From Streptomyces capitiformicae (lineage in GTDB: Bacteria > Actinomycetota > Actinomycetes > Streptomycetales > Streptomycetaceae): 64,000 nt of DNA. This document shows, piece after piece, positions 47,256-55,758 of this stretch. The notes beneath the pieces are model-generated. The model saw only the letters and a program-made list of their open reading frames with translations, did no database searches and had not been told where the DNA came from. The stretch lies in the NCBI RefSeq assembly GCF_002214185.1, contig NZ_CP022161.1:62001-126000 (forward strand). The letters run 5' to 3'. The position numbers and the translations under genes were made by a program. The number at the start of each line of letters is the position of its first letter. The first letter of the stretch is position 1.

Positions 47256-48014
47256 CTAGAGGGTGGTGCGGGATTCGAGGTCCTGGCGGGTGTCGTTGCC
47301 GTAGACGCCGGTCTCGTCGCCGCGGATGCCGTACCAGAGCTGGAAGCGGGCCACGGCTTCCCTCAGGACGACGTCGTACTGGCCCGAGGTGGGGCCGTTG
47401 TCGTACACGTTGGGGATGCGGCGCAGCCGTTCCTGGAGTTCCGTGACCTCGGGGCCGGTGTCGCCCTCGCGGAGGGTGCCGGGGCCATCCGGGTCGACGG
47501 CGTCGTTCTGGGCCGGGGCGGAGGTCGCGGGTGCCGACGGGGTCGGCGTGGGGGCGGGGGCCTTGACCTCGGTGTCCTTGTCTCCGCCGGGTACGAGGAG
47601 GGCGGCGCCGAAGCCGATGAGGGCGGCCGCGCCGACGCTCACGATCACCGCGGCGCGCTTGAGCCCCGTACTGCCGCCGGCCGGGTCCCGGCGCCGCCTC
47701 GGCCGCCGCCCGCCGGTGACCACGTCGTCGGCGCCGAAGTCCTCGCCGACCACGACCGGGGGCAGTTCCTCGGTCTCGAGCTCCTCCAGCCGGGGCAGGA
47801 TCCGCTCGCGCGCCGGGGGCGGAGGCGGCGCCGCGTCCGTCACCGGCGGTACGGCGACGGTCTCGTACTCGTCGTTCGGGGCCGTCGTCCCCTTGTACAG
47901 CTCCATCTCACGCAGCAGCTCCGCCAGTGCCTCGGTCCGGCGTCGGCGCATGACGTAGGTGGGCTCGATCGTGCGGCGCTTCGTCGTCTGCCCCGGTTCG
48001 GGCGGTATCGACAC
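47256..48014 (-). CDS. membrane-anchored peptidoglycan-binding-domain protein
   Basis: Protein of 252 residues: a cytoplasmic N-terminal part of about 120 residues rich in Pro/Arg/Glu, one transmembrane helix (LKRAAVIVSVGAAALIGFGA), a Pro/Thr/Ala linker and a C-terminal PG_binding_1 domain (LREGDTGPEVTELQERLRRI, VARFQLWYGIRGDETGVYGN). It should anchor in the membrane and bind the wall from outside. GTG at 48014 follows GAAGGAG. The adjacent sensor kinase upstream is broken, so it may have lost its regulator. Confidence 0.88.
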   Translation of the reverse strand: MSIPPEPGQTTKRRTIEPTYVMRRRRTEALAELLREMELYKGTTAPNDEYETVAVPPVTDAAPPPPPARERILPRLEELETEELPPVVVGEDFGADDVVTGGRRPRRRRDPAGGSTGLKRAAVIVSVGAAALIGFGAALLVPGGDKDTEVKAPAPTPTPSAPATSAPAQNDAVDPDGPGTLREGDTGPEVTELQERLRRIPNVYDNGPTSGQYDVVLREAVARFQLWYGIRGDETGVYGNDTRQDLESRTTL

Positions 48015-48090
48015 GCTGATCTCCTTCCGTGCACGCGGTCTCCCGCCATCCCCGTGAGGAGATACGGGAAGTCCGCCCCGGAGGTTCAGC

Positions 48091-49250
48091 TCACCTCGCG
48101 GCCACCGGAGTGGCCGGAAGTACGGCGACGACCTCCCAGCCGGGGCCGTCCTCACGCGAGCGGGCCTGGATACGGCCGCCGAGCCGGGTGGCGCGTTCGG
48201 TGAGGCCGACGAGCCCGAAGCCACCGCCCCGGGCCGCCTCCGGGAGCCGGGCACCGCCCCGTCCGTCGTCGCGCACCCAGACCTCGAGGTCGCCGTGGCC
48301 GTAGCGGAGCGAGAACGGTGACCTCGGTGGCGTCGGCGGCGTGCCGGCGGACATTGGTCGGGGACTCCTGCACCACACGGAAGGCGGCTGCCTGCACCTC
48401 GTGCGGCAGGTCGTCGGGGACGGAGGGGCCGCGGTCCAGCCGGGCCGTGTGTGCGTCGACACCGCCGACGCCGTCGAAGCCGCGCACGGGCTCGGAGATG
48501 CCCGCCAGGTCGCCGACCGGGCGCCTGTGCGCGGCATCGACCTGGTCGTCCTCGTGCTCGCGCTGCGCCCCGGCCGTGCGGCGCGTCGAGACCAGCGCCT
48601 CGGTGGCCGCACGCTCGATGCCCGCGAGCACGGGGTCCAGCCTCTCGGGTTCGGTGTCGGCCATCATCCGCGCGACCTGGGTCTGCACAAGGATCCCGGT
48701 GACGTGGTGGGCCACGAAGTCGTGCAGGTCGGCGGCCATGGCGACCCGCTCGGCGCGGCGGATCTCCGTGACGGCGGCGGTCCGTCGGTGGTCCAGGGTG
48801 CGGAGGTAGGCAGACAGCCCCGCCGAGCTGCCGACCAGCAGCAGGAGCACGAACGCGGCCCCGAACGTGCCGCCGTCGTCGGGGTCGAGAGCGAAGTACG
48901 GCAGCGTCAGCGCGAGGACGGCGGTGCCGTTGAGCGCTCCGCACACCAGCGCCCAGCGGGGTGGACAGGTACGGACTGCGACACCAGCAGGTACAGCAGC
49001 AACACCGCCTCACCGGGGCTGAAGGCCCCCATCCTGCGCGCGCCGACGAGGATCATCACGTACGCGAGGGTCACGAGGGGTGGCAGTCCGGTCCGCACGG
49101 CCGGAGCGAGCCATGCGGGCCGCCGCGCGACGGGCCACAGCAGCGCGGCCAGCCCGATGGCCAGAAGGAGCAGCTGCACGGTGAAGACGCACCTCGCCGG
49201 CGTCCAGCTGAAGCTTGCCGCCCGGAACCGCGTGGAGATCGCCGCCTGGG
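48091..49250 (-). pseudogene. decayed sensor histidine kinase (HisKA_3 type)
   Basis: Pieces of one NarL-partner-type kinase lie in different frames. Hydrophobic N-terminal helices are readable from about 49210 to 48970; the frame then shifts within CCACCCCGCTGGG, after which RWALVCGALNGTAVLALTL and the H-box MAADLHDFVAHHVTG continue. Near 48314 an extra base (AA on the + strand) shifts frame again, and the ATPase end (DDGRGGARLPEAARGGGFGL, WEVVAVLPATPVAAR) follows to the stop at 48091. Several core positions also carry unusual residues, such as Pro where VVQESLTNVRRHA is expected. No clean start was found, and no response regulator gene accompanies it. Confidence 0.8.
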
Positions 49251-49401
49251 CATGGCGGACGGGGCACGCGGGCGACCGCTGACCAGGTTCCGTTTGTGAG
49301 GGTTGGGGTGTTTGGGCGAGTGGGTGCCCCCTGTGTCGGTAGCGTGCCCATGTCACTGTTTGTGTGAGCGTGCACCCGGTGCACGAGGGGGGATCCGACC
49401 T

Positions 49402-50085
49402 ATGCGGAGCATGCGCGCAGTACTGGCGAGACCGACCGTCGCGTTACTCGCGGGAGCAGGGCTCGTCCTCGCCGGGCCGGGTGCGGCCCGGGCCAGCGAC
49501 ACGGTCGAGATACCGGCGTCCACCGAAGGGGGCATCTCGGCGACCGTGGAGTTCCGCCGAGCCGTTGTTCCCCAGCCCTACAACCCTGATCCCAACGCCT
49601 CCTCCGGCGACCGCCAGTGCCAGCTGCGGTACCACCAGTACTGGGCGACCCCGGGCTGCGGCGGCTTCGAGCTCGGCGTCCGGCTGCACAATGTCCGCAG
49701 CCAGCCGGGCTACCTCGCCGGACTGAGCAGCGCCGGCGGCTACTTCACCGCCTACGCCGACACAGCCCGCACCTTCGGCTGCCTGCGGCCCGACGGCAGC
49801 TTCGACCACAACACGAGCTTCGTCGTCCGCACCGAACAACAGCCGCTGTCGCCGGTGTACTACGAACCGGACAGCAACTGGCTGCTCGGCCAGTTCCGCA
49901 CCTATCCCGACCGGGACTTCGGCCCGCCGTTCTTCGTCAACTTCCCGGCGGTGGAGGTGAGTTGCCCGGAGGGGACGACGGCGACCCAGTACGGGCTCAA
50001 GGTGACGAACGTGAAGGTCGCCATCAACGACCCGAACGTCTTCGGTTCGACGACCTGGAGCACTCCCGGCCCGTTCTACGCCTGA
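49402..50085 (+). CDS. secreted hypothetical protein
   Basis: Secreted protein of 227 residues with a Sec signal (LARPTVALLAGAGLVLAGPG, cleavage after ARA). The mature part has cysteines in RQCQLRY, GCGGFE, FGCLRP and VSCPEG, so probably two disulfides, and a hydrophilic beta-rich sequence. I do not recognise a family. The chosen ATG follows GAGGGGGGA eight bases away; the longer frame from 49303 has no sense as a signal. It runs divergently from the decayed kinase and tail to tail with the F420-type oxidoreductase gene. Confidence 0.82.
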   Translation: MRSMRAVLARPTVALLAGAGLVLAGPGAARASDTVEIPASTEGGISATVEFRRAVVPQPYNPDPNASSGDRQCQLRYHQYWATPGCGGFELGVRLHNVRSQPGYLAGLSSAGGYFTAYADTARTFGCLRPDGSFDHNTSFVVRTEQQPLSPVYYEPDSNWLLGQFRTYPDRDFGPPFFVNFPAVEVSCPEGTTATQYGLKVTNVKVAINDPNVFGSTTWSTPGPFYA

Positions 50086-50234
50086 ATCGGGAGCTACCCG
50101 CCGAGCAGCAGTCGCTCGGCCAGACGGTGGCCCGACCGGGGGGCGGTTCAGGCGAGTTGAGCCTCGGGGCTCCGCCCGCGCCTGCCTGCTCGGGCCACAC
50201 GTCCGCGTGGCCGGCGTCCGCTGGAGCCTGACGC

Positions 50235-50624
50235 TCACTTCGTCAGCGTGACGCGGATGCCGACCGTTCCGTCCGTGCCCCGGCGCAGTCGGCTGCCGAG
50301 GAGGGTGAGGCGGCCGAGGACGCCGTACTTGCGGGCGATGAGGCGGCGGTAGTGGGCGGAGCCGGTCGCGTCGAGGATCTCGGCGCGGGCGGGGACGGAG
50401 TCACCGGTGGGGTTGCCGCGCAGGTCGCAGGGGCCGACGAGGACATCGGCCCGATTGCGGATGCGCTTGACCTTCCAGGAGTCCGCGACCGTCCAGATCC
50501 CGAGCGCGTCGCCGTCCCGTACCACCCAGACCGGGGTCGGGACCGCGGTGCCGTTCTTGCGGTAGGTGGTGATCAGCAGGTACTTGCCCGCGGCGAGCGC
50601 GTCGAGCGAGGTGACGTCAGCCAT
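50235..50624 (-). CDS. PPOX-class F420-dependent oxidoreductase
   Basis: Split-barrel flavin/deazaflavin enzyme of 129 residues, typical size. KYLLITTYRKNGTAVPTPVW starts the PPOX fold, VKRIRNRADVLVGPCDLRGN is the cofactor-binding segment and YGVLGRLTLLGSRLRRGTDG the closing helix. Actinobacterial members use F420 to reduce small substrates or quinones. Stand-alone gene, with a strong hairpin upstream (50637-50674) that insulates it from the acid phosphatase gene. Confidence 0.9.
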   Translation of the reverse strand: MADVTSLDALAAGKYLLITTYRKNGTAVPTPVWVVRDGDALGIWTVADSWKVKRIRNRADVLVGPCDLRGNPTGDSVPARAEILDATGSAHYRRLIARKYGVLGRLTLLGSRLRRGTDGTVGIRVTLTK

Positions 50625-50636
50625 GACGGGAGTCTA

Positions 50637-50674
50637 GGTGTACGGCCGCCGGCGGTGACCGGCGGCCGTACACC
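50637..50674. terminator. terminator hairpin after the HAD acid phosphatase gene
   Basis: GGTGTACGGCCGCCGG (50637-50652) and its exact complement (50659-50674) form a 16-bp perfect stem with a 6-nt loop. It lies 20 bp after the stop of the secreted phosphatase on the minus strand and just before the start of the F420-dependent oxidoreductase gene. Confidence 0.92.
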
Positions 50675-50694
50675 CGGGTGACGACGAGGCGGTG

Positions 50695-51330
50695 TCAGTC
50701 GAGCTGGCCGTCGTAGTCGGGGAGCTTGAAGGTGCGCTCGGCGTGGCCGCCGACCAGGTCGGTGGTGTTGTTGCCGACGTTGGCGATGATCGTGTAGCCG
50801 TCCGACTCGATGTCCGCGTGTGAGGCGGTCTTGTAGGCGGAGACCTCGGCGAACAGGTCGGGCAGGTCACGCACGTAGAGGCCGTCGACGGGGTAGCCGA
50901 CGGTCTCCAGGTTCCACTCGGTGATGCCCTCGATGATGCCCGGGCGGGCGGTGACGAAGAAGACGTCCACACCACGGGACTTGGCGTACTTGGCCAGAGC
51001 CAGGGAGGGCTTCATCGCCGGGGTGGGCAGCTGGTACCAGGGGGTGTAGTGCGTCTCCAGCGTGGTGTTGTCGATGTCGAAGACGATGGCGAGCTTCTGG
51101 CCGGAGGCGTTCGCGGTGCGCTGCTGCACATAGGGCGTCGCCGTGTCGATGACGGCCTTCACGTCCTTCTGCCAGGTCGCGTAGTCGACCTCGGCGGCCG
51201 CGGCCGCGCTCACCGCCGCCTGGGCCGGCGCCGCGGCCGCCGGAACGGCGGCGGTCACCGACCCGCCGATACCGAGCACCGCCACCGCGGCGACCGTCGT
51301 GACACGGCGTCCCGCACCGCTTCTTGTCAT
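50695..51330 (-). CDS. secreted HAD-family acid phosphatase (class B type)
   Basis: Secreted protein of 211 residues with a Sec signal ending AAAAPAQA. The HAD nucleophile motif is VFDIDNTTLETHY with Asp85 and Asp87, motif II VFFVTARPG and the C-terminal NVGNNTTDLVGGHAERTFKL supplies the metal-binding aspartate. It belongs with plant/bacterial acid phosphatases that hydrolyse phosphomonoesters outside the cell. Start ATG at 51330. With the PAP2 enzyme at 42.8 kb, it is the second exported phosphatase in the window. Confidence 0.92.
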   Translation of the reverse strand: MTRSGAGRRVTTVAAVAVLGIGGSVTAAVPAAAAPAQAAVSAAAAAEVDYATWQKDVKAVIDTATPYVQQRTANASGQKLAIVFDIDNTTLETHYTPWYQLPTPAMKPSLALAKYAKSRGVDVFFVTARPGIIEGITEWNLETVGYPVDGLYVRDLPDLFAEVSAYKTASHADIESDGYTIIANVGNNTTDLVGGHAERTFKLPDYDGQLD

Positions 51331-51524
51331 GTTCGTCCCCTTCTCATGTCAAAGCGGCGAGGTTGGTCGAACCGTCGCCGCACTCGTCATGGTCATGCCC
51401 ATGAGTGGCCGGGAGACTACCTGAAAGTTACTGGTTGGTAGAGGGGTCTCGACGATCGTTCACCGTCTCCGCCGGAGCGCCGTGCGCGATGATGTGCACG
51501 GGACAACGAGGCAGGGGGCAGCGC

Positions 51525-52523
51525 GTGACCCGGAGTCGTACGGATCCGACGGGGGCGGTCGTGGGCGGGCGGACGCTGGAGGTGGCCTGCGACGAGTCGG
51601 GGTCGGACGGCGAGAACCTCACCACCGGGAACACCGATGTGTTCGCGCACGGCAGTGTCCTTCTGCCGATGGGGGCGGCCTCCGCGTACGTACAGGAAGT
51701 CCGCGACCGTATCCGCTCCCCGGCGGAGGAGTACAAGGCGAACATCCTCCTGCGCGAGAAGCACCGGGCGGTGCTGCAGTGGTACCTCGGCCCGTCCGGG
51801 CCGATCCACGGCCATGCCCATGTGCACCTGACGGAGAAGCCGTTCTTCGTCGTGGACCGTGTCGTGGCCCTCCTGACCGACGAGGGTCCGGGTATCGCCG
51901 TCGCCCTCCATCGCCAGGGCCGGGCCGTCTTCGGGAGCGAGCGGTGGAGGGAGTTCCTGGAGGTCTCCAACGATCTGCTGCGCACCCGCAAGAACGAGGA
52001 CGCCGAGTCCCCCGTCGAACCGTTCTTCCGTACGGTGGACGCGCTGCGCCGGGCGCGTTCCGGTGAGCCGGTGGGCGCGATCCTGGACCTGCTGGCCCGG
52101 GGCCGGGCCCGGGCCGACGCGCATCGGGCACGGATCCTCGCCGGTCCCGAGCTGTTCCCCGTGCTCAATCCACTGATGCCGGCCATCGTCCACACCTCGG
52201 CGTACTGGCGGCGCGCGGGGTTGCCCGTCACGCTGGTGCACGACCGGCAGAACATGCTGACCGAGGAGCGCATCGCGCGGATCGAGGACCGGGCCCGGCT
52301 GGCCGGTCTGCGGCTGGTCCCGGCGGGCGAGGATCCGCGGATCCTGCTCGCCGACTTCCTCGCCGGCACCGCGCGCAAGATCGCCTCGGACGAACTCAAC
52401 GGGCGGGGCGATCCGGAGCTGACCACGCTGCTGCGACCGTACGTCAGCGGCTCCTCCGTGTGGGGCGACGAACGCAGTTGGGCGGCGCTCGGCCCCGACA
52501 CCGACCGCACCTGGCGGCTGTGA
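51525..52523 (+). CDS. DUF3800-like conserved protein
   Basis: Soluble protein of 332 residues. It opens LEVACDESGSDGENLTTGNT with the DESG pattern of DUF3800 proteins, which have an RNase H-like fold, and closes with ILLADFLAGTARKIASDELN, which holds another conserved acidic position of that family. The middle (EVRDRIRSPAEEYKANILL, GPIHGHAHVHLTEKPFFVVD) is typical of a version common in streptomycetes. GTG at 51525 follows a GGGGG site; ATGs at 51489 and 51492 are alternatives. A nuclease-like role would be a guess. Confidence 0.75.
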   Translation: MTRSRTDPTGAVVGGRTLEVACDESGSDGENLTTGNTDVFAHGSVLLPMGAASAYVQEVRDRIRSPAEEYKANILLREKHRAVLQWYLGPSGPIHGHAHVHLTEKPFFVVDRVVALLTDEGPGIAVALHRQGRAVFGSERWREFLEVSNDLLRTRKNEDAESPVEPFFRTVDALRRARSGEPVGAILDLLARGRARADAHRARILAGPELFPVLNPLMPAIVHTSAYWRRAGLPVTLVHDRQNMLTEERIARIEDRARLAGLRLVPAGEDPRILLADFLAGTARKIASDELNGRGDPELTTLLRPYVSGSSVWGDERSWAALGPDTDRTWRL

Positions 52524-52622
52524 AGATCGCCGAAGTGGCGCCAAAAGCCAACCGCCGGGTCTACATTGCGCGGTGACCCTACATCTCCACAGAAGATCAC
52601 CGAAGATCCAGGAGCTGATGCC

Positions 52623-53462
52623 GTGACAGACAACCCGGCAGCCTCGGACCTCCCCTCCTCGTCGTTGAACCGCCGCATCGTCACCACGCGGCCGCACACG
52701 GCACGGATCTGGAACTACTGGCTCGGCGGTGGGGACTACTACGAGGTCGACCGGGTGGCCGGGGACGAGATACGCCGGCTGCTTCCGACCATCAGCGACT
52801 ACGCCCGGGCGGACCGGGAGTTCCTCGGGCGGGCCGTGCGTCATCTGACCGCCGAGGTCGGGATCCGCCAGTTCCTGGACATCGGGACCGGGCTGCCGAC
52901 GGCGGAGAACACCCACGAGGTCGCCCAGCGCATCGCCCCGGACGCGCGGATCGTCTACGTCGACAACGACCCGCTGGTCCTGGCGCACGCCCGGGCCCTG
53001 CTGACGAGCACGCCCGAGGGCCGTACCGACCATGTCGACGAGGATCTGCGCAACGTCGACTCGATCCTCGAACAATCCGCGCGGACCCTTGACTTCAGCC
53101 GTCCCGTCGCCCTGCTGCTGCTCGGCGTGGTGATCTTCATCGGCGACGACGAGGACCCGTACGGCATCGTGCGCCGGCTCGTCGACGGCCTGCCCCCGGG
53201 CAGTCATCTGGTGCTCTCGCACACCATCACCGCTCCGGGACTGACCGAGGTGGACGCCGCGGTCGCCTGGTGGAACGCGCACGGCACCCCGCGGATCACA
53301 CAGCGCACCCCGGAGGCGGTCGCCCGATTCTTCGACGGGCTCGACCTTCTCGATCCGGGGGTCGTGTCGTGTTCCCGCTGGCGCCCGGAGACCGGCGGCG
53401 GCTCACCGGCGGGAGTGACGGCGGAAGTCGCCATGTACTGCGGGGTGGGAGGCAAGCGCTGA
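52623..53462 (+). CDS. SAM-dependent methyltransferase (formerly DUF574 family)
   Basis: Protein of 279 residues of the actinobacteria-specific methyltransferase family once called DUF574. Signature parts are PHTARIWNYWLGGGDYYEVD, FLDIGTGLPTAENTHEVAQR (SAM motif I), IVYVDNDPLVLAHARALL (motif II) and a later ARFFDGLDLLDPGVV. Substrate unknown; these proteins are numerous in streptomycetes. GTG at 52623 follows AGGAGCTGATG. The stop overlaps the following ATG by one base (TGATG), so it is coupled to the acetyltransferase. Confidence 0.92.
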   Translation: MTDNPAASDLPSSSLNRRIVTTRPHTARIWNYWLGGGDYYEVDRVAGDEIRRLLPTISDYARADREFLGRAVRHLTAEVGIRQFLDIGTGLPTAENTHEVAQRIAPDARIVYVDNDPLVLAHARALLTSTPEGRTDHVDEDLRNVDSILEQSARTLDFSRPVALLLLGVVIFIGDDEDPYGIVRRLVDGLPPGSHLVLSHTITAPGLTEVDAAVAWWNAHGTPRITQRTPEAVARFFDGLDLLDPGVVSCSRWRPETGGGSPAGVTAEVAMYCGVGGKR

Positions 53463-53983
53463 TGACGATCGACTGGGTCAGGCTGCAACTGGACGTCACC
53501 GACTTCGACCTGGCGCGTTTCCAGCCGTACGTCGACAAGTGCCGTACCTCCGGCATCCGGCTGACGACGCTCTCCGAGCTCGGCGACACCCCGGAGCACC
53601 GCCGGGCGCTGTACGAACTCAACCGGGAGTGCTCGGCGGACATCCCGGAGCGCGGCGAGTTCTTCGACTACGACGAGTACCACCGGCTCCGTTTCGAGGT
53701 ACCCGCCTACGATCCGCGCGGTGTGGTGCTGGCGATCGAAGGTGACCGGTGGATGGGCATGGCGGCGACGTCGGACCGGCGGAAGTCCGGGTTCGTGTTC
53801 AACGAGATGACGGGGGTGCGGGCCTGCCACCGGGGCCGGGGCATCTCGGTGGCCATGAAGACCTTCGGCATCGGGTTCGCCGGGATGTGCGGGGTCAGCA
53901 TGGTCCGTACGCTGCATCATCCCGCCAACGCGAGGGCGATCGCCATGAACCGGACGTTGGGTTTTGTCGACGCCGACTGGTGA
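53462..53983 (+). CDS. GNAT-family acetyltransferase
   Basis: N-acetyltransferase of 173 residues. The acetyl-CoA loop is VRACHRGRGISVAMKTFGIG (R/QXXGXG/A pattern) and the closing strand NARAIAMNRTLGFVDADW is typical. The first 75 residues supply the substrate side. Its ATG overlaps the methyltransferase stop, so the two are made together and may modify the same molecule. Substrate unknown. Confidence 0.88.
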   Translation: MTIDWVRLQLDVTDFDLARFQPYVDKCRTSGIRLTTLSELGDTPEHRRALYELNRECSADIPERGEFFDYDEYHRLRFEVPAYDPRGVVLAIEGDRWMGMAATSDRRKSGFVFNEMTGVRACHRGRGISVAMKTFGIGFAGMCGVSMVRTLHHPANARAIAMNRTLGFVDADW

Positions 53984-54081
53984 ACACGCGCCCACGCGCG
54001 CACGTATAGGAGGAGGGCGCTCAAGGACCGGACGCCCTCGCGGTGTTGACACCGTGTCGGACGGGGTTCGGGAGCCAGGTA

Positions 54082-55455
54082 ATGAGGCACGCACGACGAC
54101 GAGTCGTGAAGCGAGTGGCGCGGCTGACAGCCATCGGTGGGGTGCTCTGCGGGGGCCTGATGGTCACGCAGGCGGCGATGGCGACCGAACCCGCCACCTC
54201 GCCGCCCGCGGCCCGGAGTTCGGTGCTGGCGGCGTCCGGCACCGGCTCGGGTCTGGTGGAAGAGCTCGGCTCCTCCCGTACGGCGGGCAGCTGGATCGCC
54301 GACGACGGCCGACCCGTCGTCGCGGTCACCGACGAGGAGGCGGCGGCCGAGGTCAAGCAGGCCGGCGCTCGCGCCAAGATGGTCGAGTACAGCGGTGAGG
54401 ACCTGCGGTCCGCCACGGAGGCGCTGCGTTCGGCGCCCCGGGTGTCGGGCACCTCCTGGGCGATCGACCCCGCGTCCAACGAGGTCGTGGTGCGGGCCGA
54501 CAGCACGGTCTCCGCCAAGGACTGGAAGAAGCTGACGGACCTGGCCGAGGAGATCGGCGGCTCCGTGCGGATGGAGCGCACCGAGGGCGCGTACACGATG
54601 CGGCTCAACGGCGCCCAGCCGATCTTCGGCACGGGCGGTCGCTGTTCGATCGGCTTCAATGTGACCGACGGGGAGAACGAGTTCATGCTCACCGCCGGGC
54701 ACTGCGGTCCCGCGGGTTCCGTGTGGTTCGCGGACAACCAGGGTCAGCAGGAGATCGGCCGGACGATCGAGTCGAACTTCCCCGGCGGTGACTTCTCCCT
54801 CGTCCAGTACCTCCAGGACGCGCCGAGCAACTCCTCGAACGTGGTGTCCGTCGGTGACGGCCGCGGGGTGCGGATCACCTCGGTCGGTGCGGCGGCGGTC
54901 GGCCAGCGGGTCTTCCGCAGCGGCAGCACCAGCGGCTTCCGCAACGGCGAGGTGACCGGTCTCGACGCCACGGTCAACTATCCCGAGGGCACGGTCAGCG
55001 GGCTCATCGAGACCACGGTGTGCGCCGAGCCGGGCGACAGCGGCGGCCCGCTGTTCTCCGAGGGAGTGGCGCTCGGGGTGACCTCGGGCGGAAACGGCGA
55101 CTGCTCGCAGGGCGGTACGACGTTCTTCCAGCCGCTGACCGAGGCCCTGGAGGAGCTCGACGTCCAGCTCACCGGCCTCCCCCAGGCCGCCCAGCCGACC
55201 GCCTCCGCCGGCGCGGCGGACGCCGGCTCCCAGGGCGCCGCGGCACCGGGCACCGTCCAGCCGGGTGCGGTGGAATCGGTGGAGGGATCCGGCGCGTTCT
55301 CCGACATCCTCGACCGCCTGGCCGACCCACGGAACGTGGGGCCGGGCCTCCTGGTCATCGCCGGCAGCATGGTCGCCCTGGCGGCAACCCGCTTCATCCG
55401 CACGGAACAGGACAGGGCGGCCTATCGCCGCCAGTACTCACAGAGCTGGAGCTAG
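54082..55455 (+). CDS. S1-family serine protease with C-terminal membrane anchor
   Basis: Exported chymotrypsin-like protease of 457 residues. A Sec signal (about 1-33) leads to a pro-region and then a catalytic domain with the triad His207 (LTAGHCG), Asp237 (GGDFSL) and Ser320 (GDSGGPL), plus cysteines in RCSIGF/GHCGP and TVCAEPG for the expected disulfides. It resembles streptogrisin/alpha-lytic proteases. Unlike most, it has a Gly/Ala-rich linker and a C-terminal transmembrane segment (GPGLLVIAGSMVALAATRFI), so it is likely membrane-attached. ATG at 54082 follows GGAG. Confidence 0.92.
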   Translation: MRHARRRVVKRVARLTAIGGVLCGGLMVTQAAMATEPATSPPAARSSVLAASGTGSGLVEELGSSRTAGSWIADDGRPVVAVTDEEAAAEVKQAGARAKMVEYSGEDLRSATEALRSAPRVSGTSWAIDPASNEVVVRADSTVSAKDWKKLTDLAEEIGGSVRMERTEGAYTMRLNGAQPIFGTGGRCSIGFNVTDGENEFMLTAGHCGPAGSVWFADNQGQQEIGRTIESNFPGGDFSLVQYLQDAPSNSSNVVSVGDGRGVRITSVGAAAVGQRVFRSGSTSGFRNGEVTGLDATVNYPEGTVSGLIETTVCAEPGDSGGPLFSEGVALGVTSGGNGDCSQGGTTFFQPLTEALEELDVQLTGLPQAAQPTASAGAADAGSQGAAAPGTVQPGAVESVEGSGAFSDILDRLADPRNVGPGLLVIAGSMVALAATRFIRTEQDRAAYRRQYSQSWS

Positions 55456-55482
55456 CGCCCCGTAGGGCCCGCAGCCGGGGAA

Positions 55483-55650
55483 CTACTCGGCTGCGGCCCA
55501 TTCCAGAACAAGGCGCTCGTACTCGCTGCGCTGCTCCCTGTTCAGCGTCCCCCCGCTCCGGAACCACAGGGCCCGGATCTCCTCGTTGACCTCGGCGGCC
55601 GTTCTGATCGGTTCCGTTCTTTCCAGGACGACATCAGGGGTGGTGGACAT
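55483..55650 (-). CDS. small conserved protein of 55 residues
   Basis: A small gene that standard length cut-offs miss. It encodes 55 residues that begin MSTTPDVVLERTEPIRTAAE and end LVLEWAAAE, strongly charged, helical and free of signal or membrane segments. GC-rich third positions and the helical pattern (EVNEEIRALWFRSGG, EQRSEYERLVLEW) point to a true protein. I recall similar short proteins in streptomycetes but no function. The ATG at 55650 is followed upstream by a less GC-rich intergenic stretch with TAAACC and GTAAAGAT, likely its promoter. Confidence 0.75.
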   Translation of the reverse strand: MSTTPDVVLERTEPIRTAAEVNEEIRALWFRSGGTLNREQRSEYERLVLEWAAAE

Positions 55651-55758
55651 AGTGTAAACCATATGGCTCCGAACGTGAAGCCGATGTGAGTAAAGATCTC
55701 ACTTCGGACATTACGGAACGTGAAGCTGATCACTCTGTGTTTACGGCGCCCACGGCGC

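Noticed and set aside
48091..49250. Intact sensor kinase made of adjoining separate ORFs.
   Set aside because: The pieces are consecutive parts of one protein in different frames and lack individual starts and ribosome-binding sites.
50086..50234. A small gene in the convergent gap after the secreted protein.
   Set aside because: Frames there lack a plausible start with ribosome-binding site and show no coding pattern.
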